A DNA stretch of 64,000 nt from JAVJSD01 sp040219575 (GCA_040219575.1 JAVJSD010000089.1:62001-126000), one strand, 5' to 3'; counted from the stretch's first letter, positions 40,196-48,852 are shown. Numbers and translations: made by a program. Notes: generated by a model from the letters alone, not told the origin.

Positions 40196-41485
40196 ATGTC
40201 TGAAACTGCGAAATTGAAATACGGCGACGAGGAGATCGACCTGCCCCTCGTGGTGGGGACCGAGAACGAGCGCGCGGTCGATATCGGCAAGCTCCGTGGC
40301 TCGACCGGGATGATCACGCTGGACGAAGGGTACGGAAACACCGGCGCCACACTGAGTTCGATCACGTACCTCGATGGGGAACAGGGCATTCTGCGGTATC
40401 GCGGCTATCCGGTCGAAGTGCTGGCCAAGAACTGCGATTTCGTCGAAACCTGCTACCTGTTGATTTACGGCGATCTGCCCACCGAGAAGCAACTCGACAA
40501 CTTCCGCAAGGCCATCCGGCGGCACACGATGCTGCACGAGGACATGCGGTCGTTCTACAACGGCTTTCCTCGCGACGCCCACCCGATGGCGATCCTGTCG
40601 TCGGTGGTGGGGGCCCTGTCGACCTTCTACCAGGATTCGCTCGATCCCCACGATCCCGAGCAGGTGGAGGTGTCGATCTACCGCCTGATCGCCAAGTTGC
40701 CCACCATCGCCGCTTACAGCTTCAAGAAGTCGATCGGGCAGCCGTTCGTGTACCCGCAGAACGACCTGTCGTACGGCGAGAATTTCCTGCAGATGATGTT
40801 CGCGGTGCCGAGCGAACCGTATGAGGTGGATCCCGACTTCGTGGAAGCCCTCAACCTGCTGCTGATCGTCCACGCCGACCACGAGCAGAATTGCAGCACT
40901 TCGACGGTGCGGATCGTCGGTTCGTCGAACGCCAACCTGTTCGCCTCGATCGCGGCCGGCATCTGCGCCCTGTGGGGACCGTTGCATGGCGGCGCCAACG
41001 AGGCCGTGGTCAACATGCTCGAGCAGATCCGCGAGGACGGCGGCGACGTCGAGCGGTATGTGAACATGGCCAAGGACAAGGCCAGCGGCTTCCGCCTGAT
41101 GGGCTTCGGACATCGCGTCTACAAAAACTTCGATCCCCGGGCCACGATTATCAAGTCGGCCTGCGACAAACTGCTGGCGAAGATGGACATCGACGATCCG
41201 CTATTCGAGATCGCCAAGTATCTTGAAAAGGCGGCCCTCAACGATCCCTACTTCGTCGAGCGGAAGCTCTATCCGAACGTCGATTTCTACTCCGGCGTGA
41301 TCTATCGGGCGATCGGCATCCCGGTGCAGATGTTCACCGTGTTGTTCGCCATCGGCCGGCTGCCCGGCTGGATCGCGCATTGGGTCGAGATGCACAAGTC
41401 GCCCAACAAACGCATCGGGCGTCCGCGACAGGTGTACATGGGACACACCAAACGCGACTTCCTGCCGATCGAGAAGCGCGGCTAG
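40196..41485 (+). CDS. gltA: citrate synthase (type II-like)
   Basis: 429 residues from ATG 40196, with AAGGAAA upstream; the ORF's earlier in-frame start adds only seven residues. Recognised motifs are SNANLFASIAAGICALWGPL-HGGANEAV (catalytic His region), GFGHRVYKNFDPRA (second catalytic His) and YSGVIYRAIGIPVQMFTVLF. The protein condenses acetyl-CoA and oxaloacetate to citrate. The length and N-terminal domain (KLKYGDEEIDLPLVVGTENE) fit the hexameric type II citrate synthases. No TCA neighbours are nearby. A palindromic repeat follows the stop. Confidence 0.95.
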   Translation: MSETAKLKYGDEEIDLPLVVGTENERAVDIGKLRGSTGMITLDEGYGNTGATLSSITYLDGEQGILRYRGYPVEVLAKNCDFVETCYLLIYGDLPTEKQLDNFRKAIRRHTMLHEDMRSFYNGFPRDAHPMAILSSVVGALSTFYQDSLDPHDPEQVEVSIYRLIAKLPTIAAYSFKKSIGQPFVYPQNDLSYGENFLQMMFAVPSEPYEVDPDFVEALNLLLIVHADHEQNCSTSTVRIVGSSNANLFASIAAGICALWGPLHGGANEAVVNMLEQIREDGGDVERYVNMAKDKASGFRLMGFGHRVYKNFDPRATIIKSACDKLLAKMDIDDPLFEIAKYLEKAALNDPYFVERKLYPNVDFYSGVIYRAIGIPVQMFTVLFAIGRLPGWIAHWVEMHKSPNKRIGRPRQVYMGHTKRDFLPIEKRG

Positions 41486-41510
41486 CATCGCGCTATCGCT
41501 CAGATTCCAC

Positions 41511-41583
41511 GTAGCAGAAGTCGTGAGACTTCTGGAAGTTCCATCGTTGCTCCGAATTACCGAACTCTCACGAGTGCGGCTAC
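41511..41583. repeat. dispersed palindromic repeat, inverted pair (GTAGC family)
   Basis: GTAGCAGAAGTCGTGAGACTTCT (41511-41533, 23 nt) forms a hairpin. A related inverted unit ends GCGGCTAC at 41583; its reverse complement matches the first at most of 22 positions. The first unit is identical to the reverse complement of 22696-22718. Confidence 0.75.
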
Positions 41584-41617
41584 CCTGTTCCACGGCCCCA
41601 ACGCCAGGGCGGTAGGC

Positions 41618-41926
41618 TCAGGGCGTCGGAAGCAGGCAGGCGTCGGTCGCCGAGGCGGCCAGTGGGAGGCAGGGCGCTGCTTCCTGCACGGGTTCTTCCG
41701 CTTCTTGCCACATCTCCTCGGTAATGCCGTAACGCGCCAGCACGAGTTGCAGCAATCCGCTGATGTGCTGCGGTCCTTGTCCACGCGAGGTTGCAGGATT
41801 CCGCGAGACCGACTTTCTCGCTTGCAGTTTCACCGCCGCTTGCCGCGCTGAGGCTTGGGGGGCCCTCCGGGCTGCGTTTGACCGTTGCGACGCGTTGCGG
41901 GCTGTTTTCAGAATCGTCGATGCCAT
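41618..41926 (-). CDS. small hypothetical protein with strong promoter
   Basis: 102 residues from ATG at 41924-41926, with CAGGTGG three bases upstream of it, so this start is preferred over a longer frame starting at 41968. The N-terminal 45 residues are Ser/Ala/Lys/Arg-rich. They are followed by a helix-forming block (GPQHISGLLQLVLARYGI) and an acidic, Pro/Ala-rich end. It has no signal peptide or membrane segment, and no family is recognised. It is preceded by the best sigma-70-like promoter in the window (TTGACA, 16 bases, TACAAT). It ends near a palindromic repeat that separates it from citrate synthase. Confidence 0.65.
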   Translation of the reverse strand: MASTILKTARNASQRSNAARRAPQASARQAAVKLQARKSVSRNPATSRGQGPQHISGLLQLVLARYGITEEMWQEAEEPVQEAAPCLPLAASATDACLLPTP

Positions 41927-41958
41927 CTTCCACCTGATTCGGTTGGGGGAACTTGTCG

Positions 41959-41996
41959 CACCTAACACATTGTAGGTGATAGTGTACAGATGTCAA
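41959..41996 (-). promoter_or_regulatory. near-consensus promoter with overlapping operator dyads
   Basis: On the minus strand, TTGACA (41996-41991), a 16-base spacer and TACAAT (41974-41969) form a near-consensus sigma-70 promoter. CACCTA (41959-41964) and TAGGTG (41973-41978) form a perfect 6-bp inverted repeat with an 8-base spacer. A second imperfect dyad (ACACATT / ATAGTGT, 41965-41985) overlaps. The arrangement suggests a tightly repressed promoter for the small gene at 41618-41926. Confidence 0.65.
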
Positions 41997-42247
41997 CTGT
42001 TTACTGCTTGGGCTGCCAGCGGCCGCCCAAGCATAAGATCGCGGGGCGGCGGGACACCTGCGGTCACTCCCCGCAAGAAATAATCGAGCCGTACACGAAA
42101 GTGCGGAGAAGCTGCCGCCCATTACCGAAGCGCCGCGCCGGATATGGCGGCAAGAACGGCCTCGTGAACGTGAGGACGTAGCTGAGAATTGAGGCCGCGG
42201 CGCACGGCAGTTCCGCCGGCGTCGGACTTGCTCAGGAGCAATCCAGC
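41997..42247. other. intergenic gap before the nucleotidyltransferase gene
   Basis: No supported gene. A 63-codon plus-strand frame at 41990-42181 is open, but it starts inside the promoter just described and has no ribosome-binding site, so it is treated as chance. Confidence 0.4.
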
Positions 42248-43000
42248 CTATCGCGGCCGGTAGCCGAGTCGCTGCATTTCGGCTTCCGCCAGGGCGAGCT
42301 CCGCGACGGTGTTGATGCTCAAGGCTTCGCACGCTTTCAGCACAGGAAGGGCCTGCACGTCGCGCCCCAGGCCGAGCAGAATGCGGGGACAGTCCGTCAG
42401 ATAGTACTCCCGCTGCCGATTCTCGCAGGTGAGCCGCTCGAGCGATTCCAACAGGGCGGAGGAATCGAACACGTAGGTGCTCATGTTCACCTCGCGGATG
42501 CGCCGCTGCTCGGGCGTCGCGTCGCGCTCCTCGACAATCCCTTGAAAGGCGCCCGTGGGATCGCGGACGATGCGGCCCAACCCTTGCGGGTCGTCCTTAA
42601 TCACCGTCCCCAGAATGCAGGCCGGCCGCTGCTGGCGAAATCGCGCCAGCAACTGCTCGATCGAATCCTGCTGCACCAGCGGCGAATCGCCGGTGACGAC
42701 CAGCACGGGGCCGTCGTGCGCGGTAAGCGATTCGCGGCACATCATCACGGCGTGGCCCGTGCCAAGTTGCTCGCTCTGCAGTGCGAACTCGACGTTCGAC
42801 CGGCCGGCGAGCGCCTGCCGCACATCTTCCGAGCGATATCCGACGACGACCAAGGCCCGCTCGACGCCGGCCGCGAAGACAGCGTCGAGCACCCAGTCGA
42901 TGAGCGGTCGATCGAGCGCCCGGCAGAGCACCTTGGGCAGGTCGCTCTCCATCCGCGTCCCCTTGCCGGCCGCCAGTACGACGGCGATCGGTGCATCCAT
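42248..43000 (-). CDS. GlmU-like nucleotidyltransferase, N-terminal domain only
   Basis: 250 residues. The sugar-nucleotide nucleotidyltransferase signature is LAAGKGTRMESDLPKVL, with QLGTGHAVMM, GDSPL and the metal/base contact region near YLTDC. The pattern fits the uridyltransferase half of GlmU (GlcNAc-1-P uridyltransferase), but the left-handed-beta-helix acetyltransferase half (about 200 residues) is absent. It starts ten bases after the stop of mgtE, so the two are probably co-transcribed. UDP-GlcNAc synthesis is plausible; other nucleotide-sugar substrates cannot be excluded. Confidence 0.85.
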   Translation of the reverse strand: MDAPIAVVLAAGKGTRMESDLPKVLCRALDRPLIDWVLDAVFAAGVERALVVVGYRSEDVRQALAGRSNVEFALQSEQLGTGHAVMMCRESLTAHDGPVLVVTGDSPLVQQDSIEQLLARFRQQRPACILGTVIKDDPQGLGRIVRDPTGAFQGIVEERDATPEQRRIREVNMSTYVFDSSALLESLERLTCENRQREYYLTDCPRILLGLGRDVQALPVLKACEALSINTVAELALAEAEMQRLGYRPR

Positions 43001-43010
43001 GGCGAAACCT

Positions 43011-44369
43011 CTAACCTCCCTGCGTGAGTAGGACCATCGCCACCGTCATATAGATGATGATGCCGACGTTGTCGGAAATGGCGGCCACAAATGGATTGCT
43101 CATCAGCGCCGGATCGAGTCCCAGGCGATGAAAGATCAGCGGCAGCATCGAGCCGAACATCGTTCCCGATGTGACCACCAGCAGCAGCGTAATGGGAATC
43201 ACGAAAGCCTCGTGCCACCGCGGCGCGACGAACAACGCCACGATCAGGCCGAACGAGGCCAACATGCCGCCCAACACCAGGCCCATGAAGAATTCGCGCC
43301 GCATGATGCGCCACCAGTCGCGGAGCGTGATGTGACCGCGCGACAGGGCGCTGATGATCAACGTGGCCGATTGGCTGCCCGAGTTGCCGCCGCTGGAGAT
43401 GACCAGCGGGATGAACGCCACCAGCCAGGCCCACTCGGCGAGGCGGTCTTCGTACATCCTCAGCGAGACGGCGGTGAACAGCGCCGCCACGAACAGGATG
43501 CAGAGCCAGATGCCGCGCTTCCAGGAGAGCGTGAAGAAGTGCGTCAGCAGGTAGCTTTCGTCGAGCGGGGCCACCGCCGCGCTCATGTGGGCGTCCTCCA
43601 GAGCCTCCTCGTGCATGACGTCGATCACGTCGTCGTGCGTGATGATGCCCAGCATGCGGTACTCGTCGTCGACCACCGGAATCGCCAGCAGGTCGTACCG
43701 CGCCACCTTGTTGGCGACCTCTTCCTGATCGTCGAGCACGTGGGCGGTGACCAGCTCCGTCTCCATCAGGTCGCGCAGCGGGGTGTCGGGCTTGCCCATC
43801 TTCGAGACGAGTTGCCGGGCGGAGACCAGGCCGCGGAGGTGTCCCGCGTCGTCGACCGCGTAGATGTAGTAGATCGTCTCGTACTCTTCCGCCTGGCGGC
43901 GCAAGTCGTCGAGCGCCTCGCGGACCGTGAGGTTTTCGCTGAGCTTGGCGACCTCGGTGGTCATCACCGCGCCGGCGACGCCTTCGGGATAAGCGCTGAG
44001 GCGGAGGATGTCGCGGCGCTCGTCGGCAGGCAGCAGCGGCAACAGCTCCTGCACGACGTCGTCTTCGACGTCGCTGAGCACGTCGACGCGGTCGTCCGGC
44101 GCCAGTTCCGCGATCAGTTCGGCGATCTGGGCGCGATCCTGCGACTCGATGATCTCGATCTGCTTGTGATGCTCGAAGAAGCTGAAGATTTCGGCCCGCG
44201 TCGGCGCATCGGCAAACGACAATACGCGCCAGGCCTCGTCGGCCGAGAGCCCCTCCATGAATTCCGCCGTCCGCGCCGGGTGCAGCGCTTCGCAGAACTC
44301 CGTCAGCTCGGCCGTATTGTTCTCGGCCAGCATCTCGCGAAGTTCGGGAAGAAACAGCGTGTTGACCAT
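43011..44369 (-). CDS. mgtE: MgtE magnesium transporter
   Basis: 452 residues, the usual MgtE length. The N-terminal Mg-sensing domain (about 1-130; AELIAELAPDDRVDVLSDVE), the paired CBS domains (about 135-255) and the C-terminal membrane domain (about 280-450, five hydrophobic segments, with SSGGNSGSQSATLI near the first spans) are in the canonical order. Known function: a gated Mg2+ channel, opened at low cytoplasmic Mg2+. The nucleotidyltransferase gene follows directly. I see no Mg2+ riboswitch-like element in the 240 bases upstream. Confidence 0.95.
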   Translation of the reverse strand: MVNTLFLPELREMLAENNTAELTEFCEALHPARTAEFMEGLSADEAWRVLSFADAPTRAEIFSFFEHHKQIEIIESQDRAQIAELIAELAPDDRVDVLSDVEDDVVQELLPLLPADERRDILRLSAYPEGVAGAVMTTEVAKLSENLTVREALDDLRRQAEEYETIYYIYAVDDAGHLRGLVSARQLVSKMGKPDTPLRDLMETELVTAHVLDDQEEVANKVARYDLLAIPVVDDEYRMLGIITHDDVIDVMHEEALEDAHMSAAVAPLDESYLLTHFFTLSWKRGIWLCILFVAALFTAVSLRMYEDRLAEWAWLVAFIPLVISSGGNSGSQSATLIISALSRGHITLRDWWRIMRREFFMGLVLGGMLASFGLIVALFVAPRWHEAFVIPITLLLVVTSGTMFGSMLPLIFHRLGLDPALMSNPFVAAISDNVGIIIYMTVAMVLLTQGG

Positions 44370-44610
44370 CAGGCGGGCTGATTCGGCGGACGGAGGGAGA
44401 AGTGTCTACGGCGCGGACGCCCGGGGAAGCAAGAGTCGACAAACCAAGAGAGCGCCAGTTTCCAGCGACCGGCCCATTTCGAGAGGATCGACGGCGAGCG
44501 TCCTCAGCAGTATTCAGCGGTCGGCGCGATGTGTCAACGCGGTCTCGCCCCGGAACACAAGCCGCGGCCAGGCCGGCGGCGTCGCCCTTGCTGCGTCAGG
44601 AGTTGCTGCG

Positions 44611-45966
44611 TCAGGAAACGACCGAATACTGCGGCAGGGGATCGAAGAAGCGATCGAGCAGGCCGGTTTGGGCGGCGAAGTCGAGATGGATGCGGCTGGC
44701 GACGACGCGGTTGTCGCCGACCAGATCGAAGCGGTGGTCCGCCTCGAGAATGTGGCCCCGCAACAGGCCGGTCGGCTCGAGCGTGTAGCCGTCGTTGCGA
44801 TAGCCGCGCAGCCGCGTGCCGGCTTCACCCAGCCAGGTGTCGTCGTCGAGCGTGACCTCCACGGCGCGGCACGCCGAGGGGTTCGCGTTCACCCGCGCCG
44901 CGGCCGGAAGCAAGCCCGCCATCGGCAGATGGCGGCCGTCCTCCGTTTCCAGTTGTTCGCACAAATACGCCACGCCCCCACACTCGGCCAGGATGCGGCC
45001 TCCCGCGCGAACGTGCGTCCAGAGCGACTGCTTCATGCAATGATTGCCCGCCAAGGTCGCCGCGTGATACTCGGGATGCCCGCAACCGAAGTAAACAACG
45101 TCGGTGTCGCGCGGCAGGCGGTCGTCTCGCAGCGGAGAGAAGTCGCAGAGTGTGGCGCCGCGGGCTTCGAGCAGATCGAGCGTGTCGGGAAAGTAGCATT
45201 GGAACACGTCGTCGACCGCCACGGCCACGTTGAGCGGGTAGTCGCTGACGCGGTCTTGGAAGATCCGCGACTGGCCGCACGGCAACGGCCGCGAGGAGGC
45301 GATGTTCCACAGCTTCTCCATCCGCATCCGCGTCGCGAGCGACTCGCCCAACGCGCGGCACAATTCGCGCGACGGCGCGCAGCCGCGACGCAATCCACTA
45401 ATCACCGCCCGCACGTTGGGCAGCACTTGCAGCGTGCTCAATACAGGCACGCCCCACAGCGCTTCGATCGTCGTTTGCAGGCGGCAGGCCTCCGCGTTGT
45501 CGCGGACGTTGTCGATCAGCACGCCGTCGAGGTCGGCGGGACGTTCGGCGCCGAATCCGTGACGGAGACGGCCGGCGTCGAGCACCGCCAGCCGCGGAAC
45601 GTCGAGCCAGTCGCAAACGGTGTTGAAGCTGCCGCCCTGGGGATGGTCGCGCCGTCCGGCGTCGTCGCCGCTTGCGTCGACGCGCTTGTCGTAGACACCT
45701 TCGATAATCGCCAGGTCGGCGGTGCGGGCGCCATGTTGAAAGAGTTCGCGGCCGACGTCGGCGGTCATCAGCCAGCTGTCGAGATGCCGGCGGCGTTGTC
45801 CCGTGAGGACCACCGATCCGTCATGGGCCTCGAACTTGGCCTGTGACGAAAACATCTGCACGTTCAGGCCGAGACGACCGAGGACTTCGGTAAGAGCCCA
45901 GAGCATGGGCTGCGTGTCGGTCGTCTCGTCGAGCGCGCCGACAGCGAGCCGGGGAATGTTTGGCAT
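44611..45966 (-). CDS. CobB/CbiA-family cobyrinate diamide synthase homologue lacking P-loop
   Basis: 451 residues. The start at 45966 is chosen for family alignment; AGGT lies upstream. The N-terminal ligase part keeps LDSWLMTADVGRELFQHGAR, TADLAIIEGVYD and later CbiA blocks. The C-terminal glutamine amidotransferase domain has GGRILAECGGVAYL with nucleophile Cys329, and a RIHLDF block. The ATP-binding P-loop, normally GxxSGxGKTT near residue 10, is replaced by GALDETTDTQPML, without Gly-Lys-Thr/Ser. No other cobalamin gene is nearby. It could use an altered nucleotide site or a different reaction; cobyrinate amidation is not assured. Confidence 0.75.
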   Translation of the reverse strand: MPNIPRLAVGALDETTDTQPMLWALTEVLGRLGLNVQMFSSQAKFEAHDGSVVLTGQRRRHLDSWLMTADVGRELFQHGARTADLAIIEGVYDKRVDASGDDAGRRDHPQGGSFNTVCDWLDVPRLAVLDAGRLRHGFGAERPADLDGVLIDNVRDNAEACRLQTTIEALWGVPVLSTLQVLPNVRAVISGLRRGCAPSRELCRALGESLATRMRMEKLWNIASSRPLPCGQSRIFQDRVSDYPLNVAVAVDDVFQCYFPDTLDLLEARGATLCDFSPLRDDRLPRDTDVVYFGCGHPEYHAATLAGNHCMKQSLWTHVRAGGRILAECGGVAYLCEQLETEDGRHLPMAGLLPAAARVNANPSACRAVEVTLDDDTWLGEAGTRLRGYRNDGYTLEPTGLLRGHILEADHRFDLVGDNRVVASRIHLDFAAQTGLLDRFFDPLPQYSVVS

Positions 45967-46454
45967 GCCGGATGACCTGGGGGAAACACGAGGGAAAGGA
46001 AGGACGAAAACACCACCATCGAACGACGCCCTTGCGAGCACGCAATCGAAGGATTCGGGGCAATCCCTTTCTGGTTACGCCAAGGCCGGCGAAATGCACC
46101 TTCCCGCGGCCAACTGCATTCTTAGAAGGGCGGCGGCGCGAGTCAAGCCACCGGCGTCGTCAGTTCCCGCAGAAGCCCCGGGGCGACTTGCTTGTGGGCC
46201 CCTTGCTTGCCGTCTCCGCGCCAGCAACGACTGCACTCGGCGCCGTCGAATCCGCGTAGTGCTTCCGTCGCGATTTGCCGCAACAAGCACGACGCGCGGG
46301 AGAGTGCATCACGGTTGCTTGCCCTCGTTGCTTGCGCTGCGCGCTGGAATGCTCGTCCCCTCAACACAAGATTCGGACGCTGACCTGATTCACTCCGAGT
46401 GCGTGCAATCGCTGCTTTCCGTTTCGCGCGCGTCGCGGAGCAGGCGGCCGCGCG
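45967..46454. other. gene-free region between cbiA-like gene and rnc promoter
   Basis: Only short frames with biased composition are open and none has a ribosome-binding site. No cobalamin-riboswitch core elements were recognised upstream of the CbiA-like gene. The region presumably carries its promoter, but no clear -35/-10 pair was found. Confidence 0.4.
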
Positions 46455-46483
46455 TTGACAAAAGGCCTTGCCCTTGATAGCTT
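46455..46483 (+). promoter_or_regulatory. probable promoter for RNase III gene
   Basis: TTGACA at 46455-46460, a 17-base spacer and TAGCTT (46478-46483) give a sigma-70-like pattern, 58 bases before the rnc start. The -10 match is weak. Confidence 0.35.
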
Positions 46484-46540
46484 TATGCTGATTCGTCGTT
46501 TCTTGACGGCGCTGCTGGTATGCACCATTACAGGGTATTT

Positions 46541-47278
46541 ATGGCTCAAGCATTTTCCTCCGAGCCAAACCAACAGCTGTGTGAGAAACTGGCACGATGT
46601 GAGGAGCGCATCGGTTACGAGTTCTCGGATCAGGAACTCTTAACCGCCGCGCTCACGCACGCCTCGGGTGCCGATCACCGGTTGTTGTCGAACGAACGGC
46701 TCGAATTCCTCGGCGATTCCATCCTCGGAGCGGTGGTTTGCGAGATGCTGTTCCGGCAGTATCCCGACTACCTCGAGGGGGATCTGACGCGCATCAAGTC
46801 GATCGTCGTCAGCCGCAAGATGTGCGCCAAGATCAGCCGCTCCATCCGGCTCGACCAGGTGCTGATTCTCGGCAAGGGAATGGCTACCGGCGTCGATGTT
46901 CCCCCTTCGGTGATGGCCGACGTGTTCGAGTCGCTGGTGGCGGCCGTCTACCTCGACGGCGGACACGAACCGGCGCGCATCTTCATCGAGAAGTTCGTGG
47001 GACCCGAGATCGAATTGGCCGCCTCGGGCGAAACCGGCGGAAACTACAAGTCGCAATTGCAGCAGTTGGCGCAGAGACAGTTTGGATCGACGCCGGTTTA
47101 CCAGTTGCTCGACGAGAAGGGCCCCGACCACAGCAAGTGCTTCAAGGTGACGGCCGAAGTCGGCGGCCATCGTTACGACGCGGCCTGGGGCCGCAACAAA
47201 AAAGAAGCCGAACAACGCGCCGCCTCGAACGCGCTCGCGCAGCTGCGCGGCGAACCCGCCCCCTACGCTTGCGAATAG
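46541..47278 (+). CDS. rnc: ribonuclease III
   Basis: 245 residues from ATG 46541, with AGGG eight bases upstream; a longer frame adds seven residues without a site. The RNase III signature NERLEFLGDSILGAVVCEML (about 53-72) supplies the catalytic acidic residues, and FESLVAAVYLDGG carries the second conserved Asp/Glu cluster. The double-stranded RNA-binding domain occupies about 165-240 (KSQLQQLAQRQFGSTPVYQL, then FKVTAEVGGHRYDAAWGRNK). It cleaves dsRNA in rRNA processing and mRNA turnover. Tandem 18-base repeats begin directly after the stop. Confidence 0.95.
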   Translation: MAQAFSSEPNQQLCEKLARCEERIGYEFSDQELLTAALTHASGADHRLLSNERLEFLGDSILGAVVCEMLFRQYPDYLEGDLTRIKSIVVSRKMCAKISRSIRLDQVLILGKGMATGVDVPPSVMADVFESLVAAVYLDGGHEPARIFIEKFVGPEIELAASGETGGNYKSQLQQLAQRQFGSTPVYQLLDEKGPDHSKCFKVTAEVGGHRYDAAWGRNKKEAEQRAASNALAQLRGEPAPYACE

Positions 47279-47314
47279 CGGCTTGCCGGTGAGTAACGGC
47301 TTGCCGGCGAGTAA
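47279..47314 (+). repeat. two tandem 18-base repeats
   Basis: CGGCTTGCCGGTGAGTAA (47279-47296) is followed by CGGCTTGCCGGCGAGTAA (47297-47314), one mismatch. They start directly after the rnc stop codon; a weaker third unit seems to precede inside the coding end. Confidence 0.7.
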
Positions 47315-47748
47315 CGTGGGGCGAACGAAGCAGGCGGAACGCCCGAGGCGCGGCCGCGCCGGTCGTTCGATGCCGTGCTTGAAAACCGCCGGAATTGCCA
47401 ACCGCTTGCTTCTCCCCACGGCGATTCGCTGATGGGCGACAGAGTCGTGGAAGGACTAACGAGCGACGAACGCCAAACGATGATTGTTGAAGTTGCCTCT
47501 GAAAATGCGGCAAGCATCGCCAAGTCGAATACGCCAAGTCGAAGACGCTCAACCGCACCACTCATCGCGCGCATCGAAACATCCTTCAACGATCAACGAT
47601 CAACAATCATCACTCGGCAATCGTTATTCAAAATCCAGCCGGCCATGACGATCTCGCGAATGCGGTGAATCGTGCAACCAACGCTCCCGAGTCGGCATGA
47701 CGTCGTCTCGTCACGAAACCCAAAAGAACAAAAGGCAAGAGTCTCGCC
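47315..47748. other. gene-free region after rnc
   Basis: A 97-codon frame at 47375-47668 is open but biased and has no recognisable family or convincing start. Short direct repeats are seen near 47517-47545 (CGCCAAGTCGAA-like units) and near 47588-47610 (ACGATCAACGATCAACAATC). No RNA gene is recognised. Confidence 0.4.
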
Positions 47749-48747
47749 ATGACCGTTCGTTGCGTCGCCCTGCTCTCCGGCGGATTGGACAGCATGCTGG
47801 CTATCCGCATCATGCAGGAGCAGGGCGTTGAAGTTGAAGCGTTGAACTTCAAGACCATCTTCACTTGCTGCCAGGATCAGTCGGGACACGCCGCCCGCGA
47901 CCTGGGCGTGCGCCTGACCGTCGTCGGCCAGGACGACGACTACCTCGACCTGGTCAAAGCGCCGCAGTTCGGTTACGGCAAGGGCGCCAATCCCTGCGTC
48001 GATTGCCGCATCTACATGTTCCAGAAAGCGAAGCGGTTCATGGAGCAGGTCGGCGCGCAGTTCATTGTCAGCGGCGAAGTCGTCGGCCAGCGCCCCATGA
48101 GCCAGAAGCGTGGCGACCTCGATGTGATCGCCCATCACAGCGAATTGGACGACCTCTTGCTGCGGCCGCTGTCGGCCAAACTGCTGCCTCCCACCCGCCC
48201 GGAGCGCGAAGGCCTTGTCGATCGCGAGAAGCTGTACGGCATCTGGGGGCGTTCGCGCAAGCGGTTGATCGAACTCGCCAAAAGTTTCGGCTTCACCGAC
48301 ATTCCCACGCCGTCGTCGGGTTGCGCCCTGACGGAGACGCGATTCTCGCGCAAGGTGCACGACCTGATTCAGCTCGATCCGCGCGCCCGCCGCTGGGACT
48401 TTGAACTACTCAAGACCGCCCGGCACTTCCGCTTCGACGCCCGCACCAAGGTGCTGGTGGGCCGCAACGAGTCGGACAACGAAACGCTGCGTTACATGCA
48501 CCAATTGCCCGACGCCGCCAGCACGGCGCTGCTGGAGCCGGAGAATTTCCCCGGCCCGGTGGTGATGTTGATCGGCCCGGCCTGCGAAGAATCGCTCTCG
48601 TACGCCGTCGGCATGCTCACGCGCTACGCGAAGTCGACCGAGGCTCCGCAGGCGCAAATCCGCATCCACACCCGCGAGCGATCGTATCTCACCTCCCCCC
48701 AAGTCCACCCCGACGCCGAGCAGGCGACGACGCTGGCCACCGTGTGA
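47749..48747 (+). CDS. PP-loop ATPase, ThiI/MnmA-like thiolation protein
   Basis: 332 residues. The PP-loop motif SGGLDSMLAIRIMQEQGVEV starts at about residue 10, and GANPCVDCRIYMF places two cysteines near residue 85, followed by GEVVGQRPMSQKRGDLDVIA. This fits the ThiI/MnmA-like adenylating domain used for sulfur insertion into tRNA or related targets; the THUMP domain of true ThiI is absent. A further Cys lies in PTPSSGCALTETRFSRKV near residue 190. The substrate RNA and sulfur donor cannot be assigned. It has no operon partner. Confidence 0.8.
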   Translation: MTVRCVALLSGGLDSMLAIRIMQEQGVEVEALNFKTIFTCCQDQSGHAARDLGVRLTVVGQDDDYLDLVKAPQFGYGKGANPCVDCRIYMFQKAKRFMEQVGAQFIVSGEVVGQRPMSQKRGDLDVIAHHSELDDLLLRPLSAKLLPPTRPEREGLVDREKLYGIWGRSRKRLIELAKSFGFTDIPTPSSGCALTETRFSRKVHDLIQLDPRARRWDFELLKTARHFRFDARTKVLVGRNESDNETLRYMHQLPDAASTALLEPENFPGPVVMLIGPACEESLSYAVGMLTRYAKSTEAPQAQIRIHTRERSYLTSPQVHPDAEQATTLATV

Positions 48748-48762
48748 CGCTGGCCACCGTGT
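48729..48762 (+). repeat. 17-base tandem duplication across a stop codon
   Basis: GACGCTGGCCACCGTGT occurs at 48729-48745 and again at 48746-48762. The first copy ends in the last base of the ORF's stop codon start (TGA at 48745-48747), so the duplication covers the gene's end. Confidence 0.8.
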
Positions 48763-48852
48763 GACGCGGGCCGCCAACTTGTTCCGCGGCGTGCGTGCGG
48801 ACGCTACGATGGAAGGAGCGACGCATTCCGTCGCCCTTTTGAGGATCTGCCG

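Noticed and set aside
41990..42181. 63-codon plus-strand ORF beginning near the promoter at 41959-41996
   Set aside because: Its start lies inside the minus-strand promoter, and there is no ribosome-binding site or known family.
44370..44610. Possible Mg2+ (M-box/ykoK) riboswitch upstream of mgtE
   Set aside because: No M-box core sequence was found in the 240-base upstream region.
45967..46454. Possible cobalamin riboswitch upstream of the CbiA-like gene
   Set aside because: The conserved B12-box and paired core elements were not recognised on the relevant strand.
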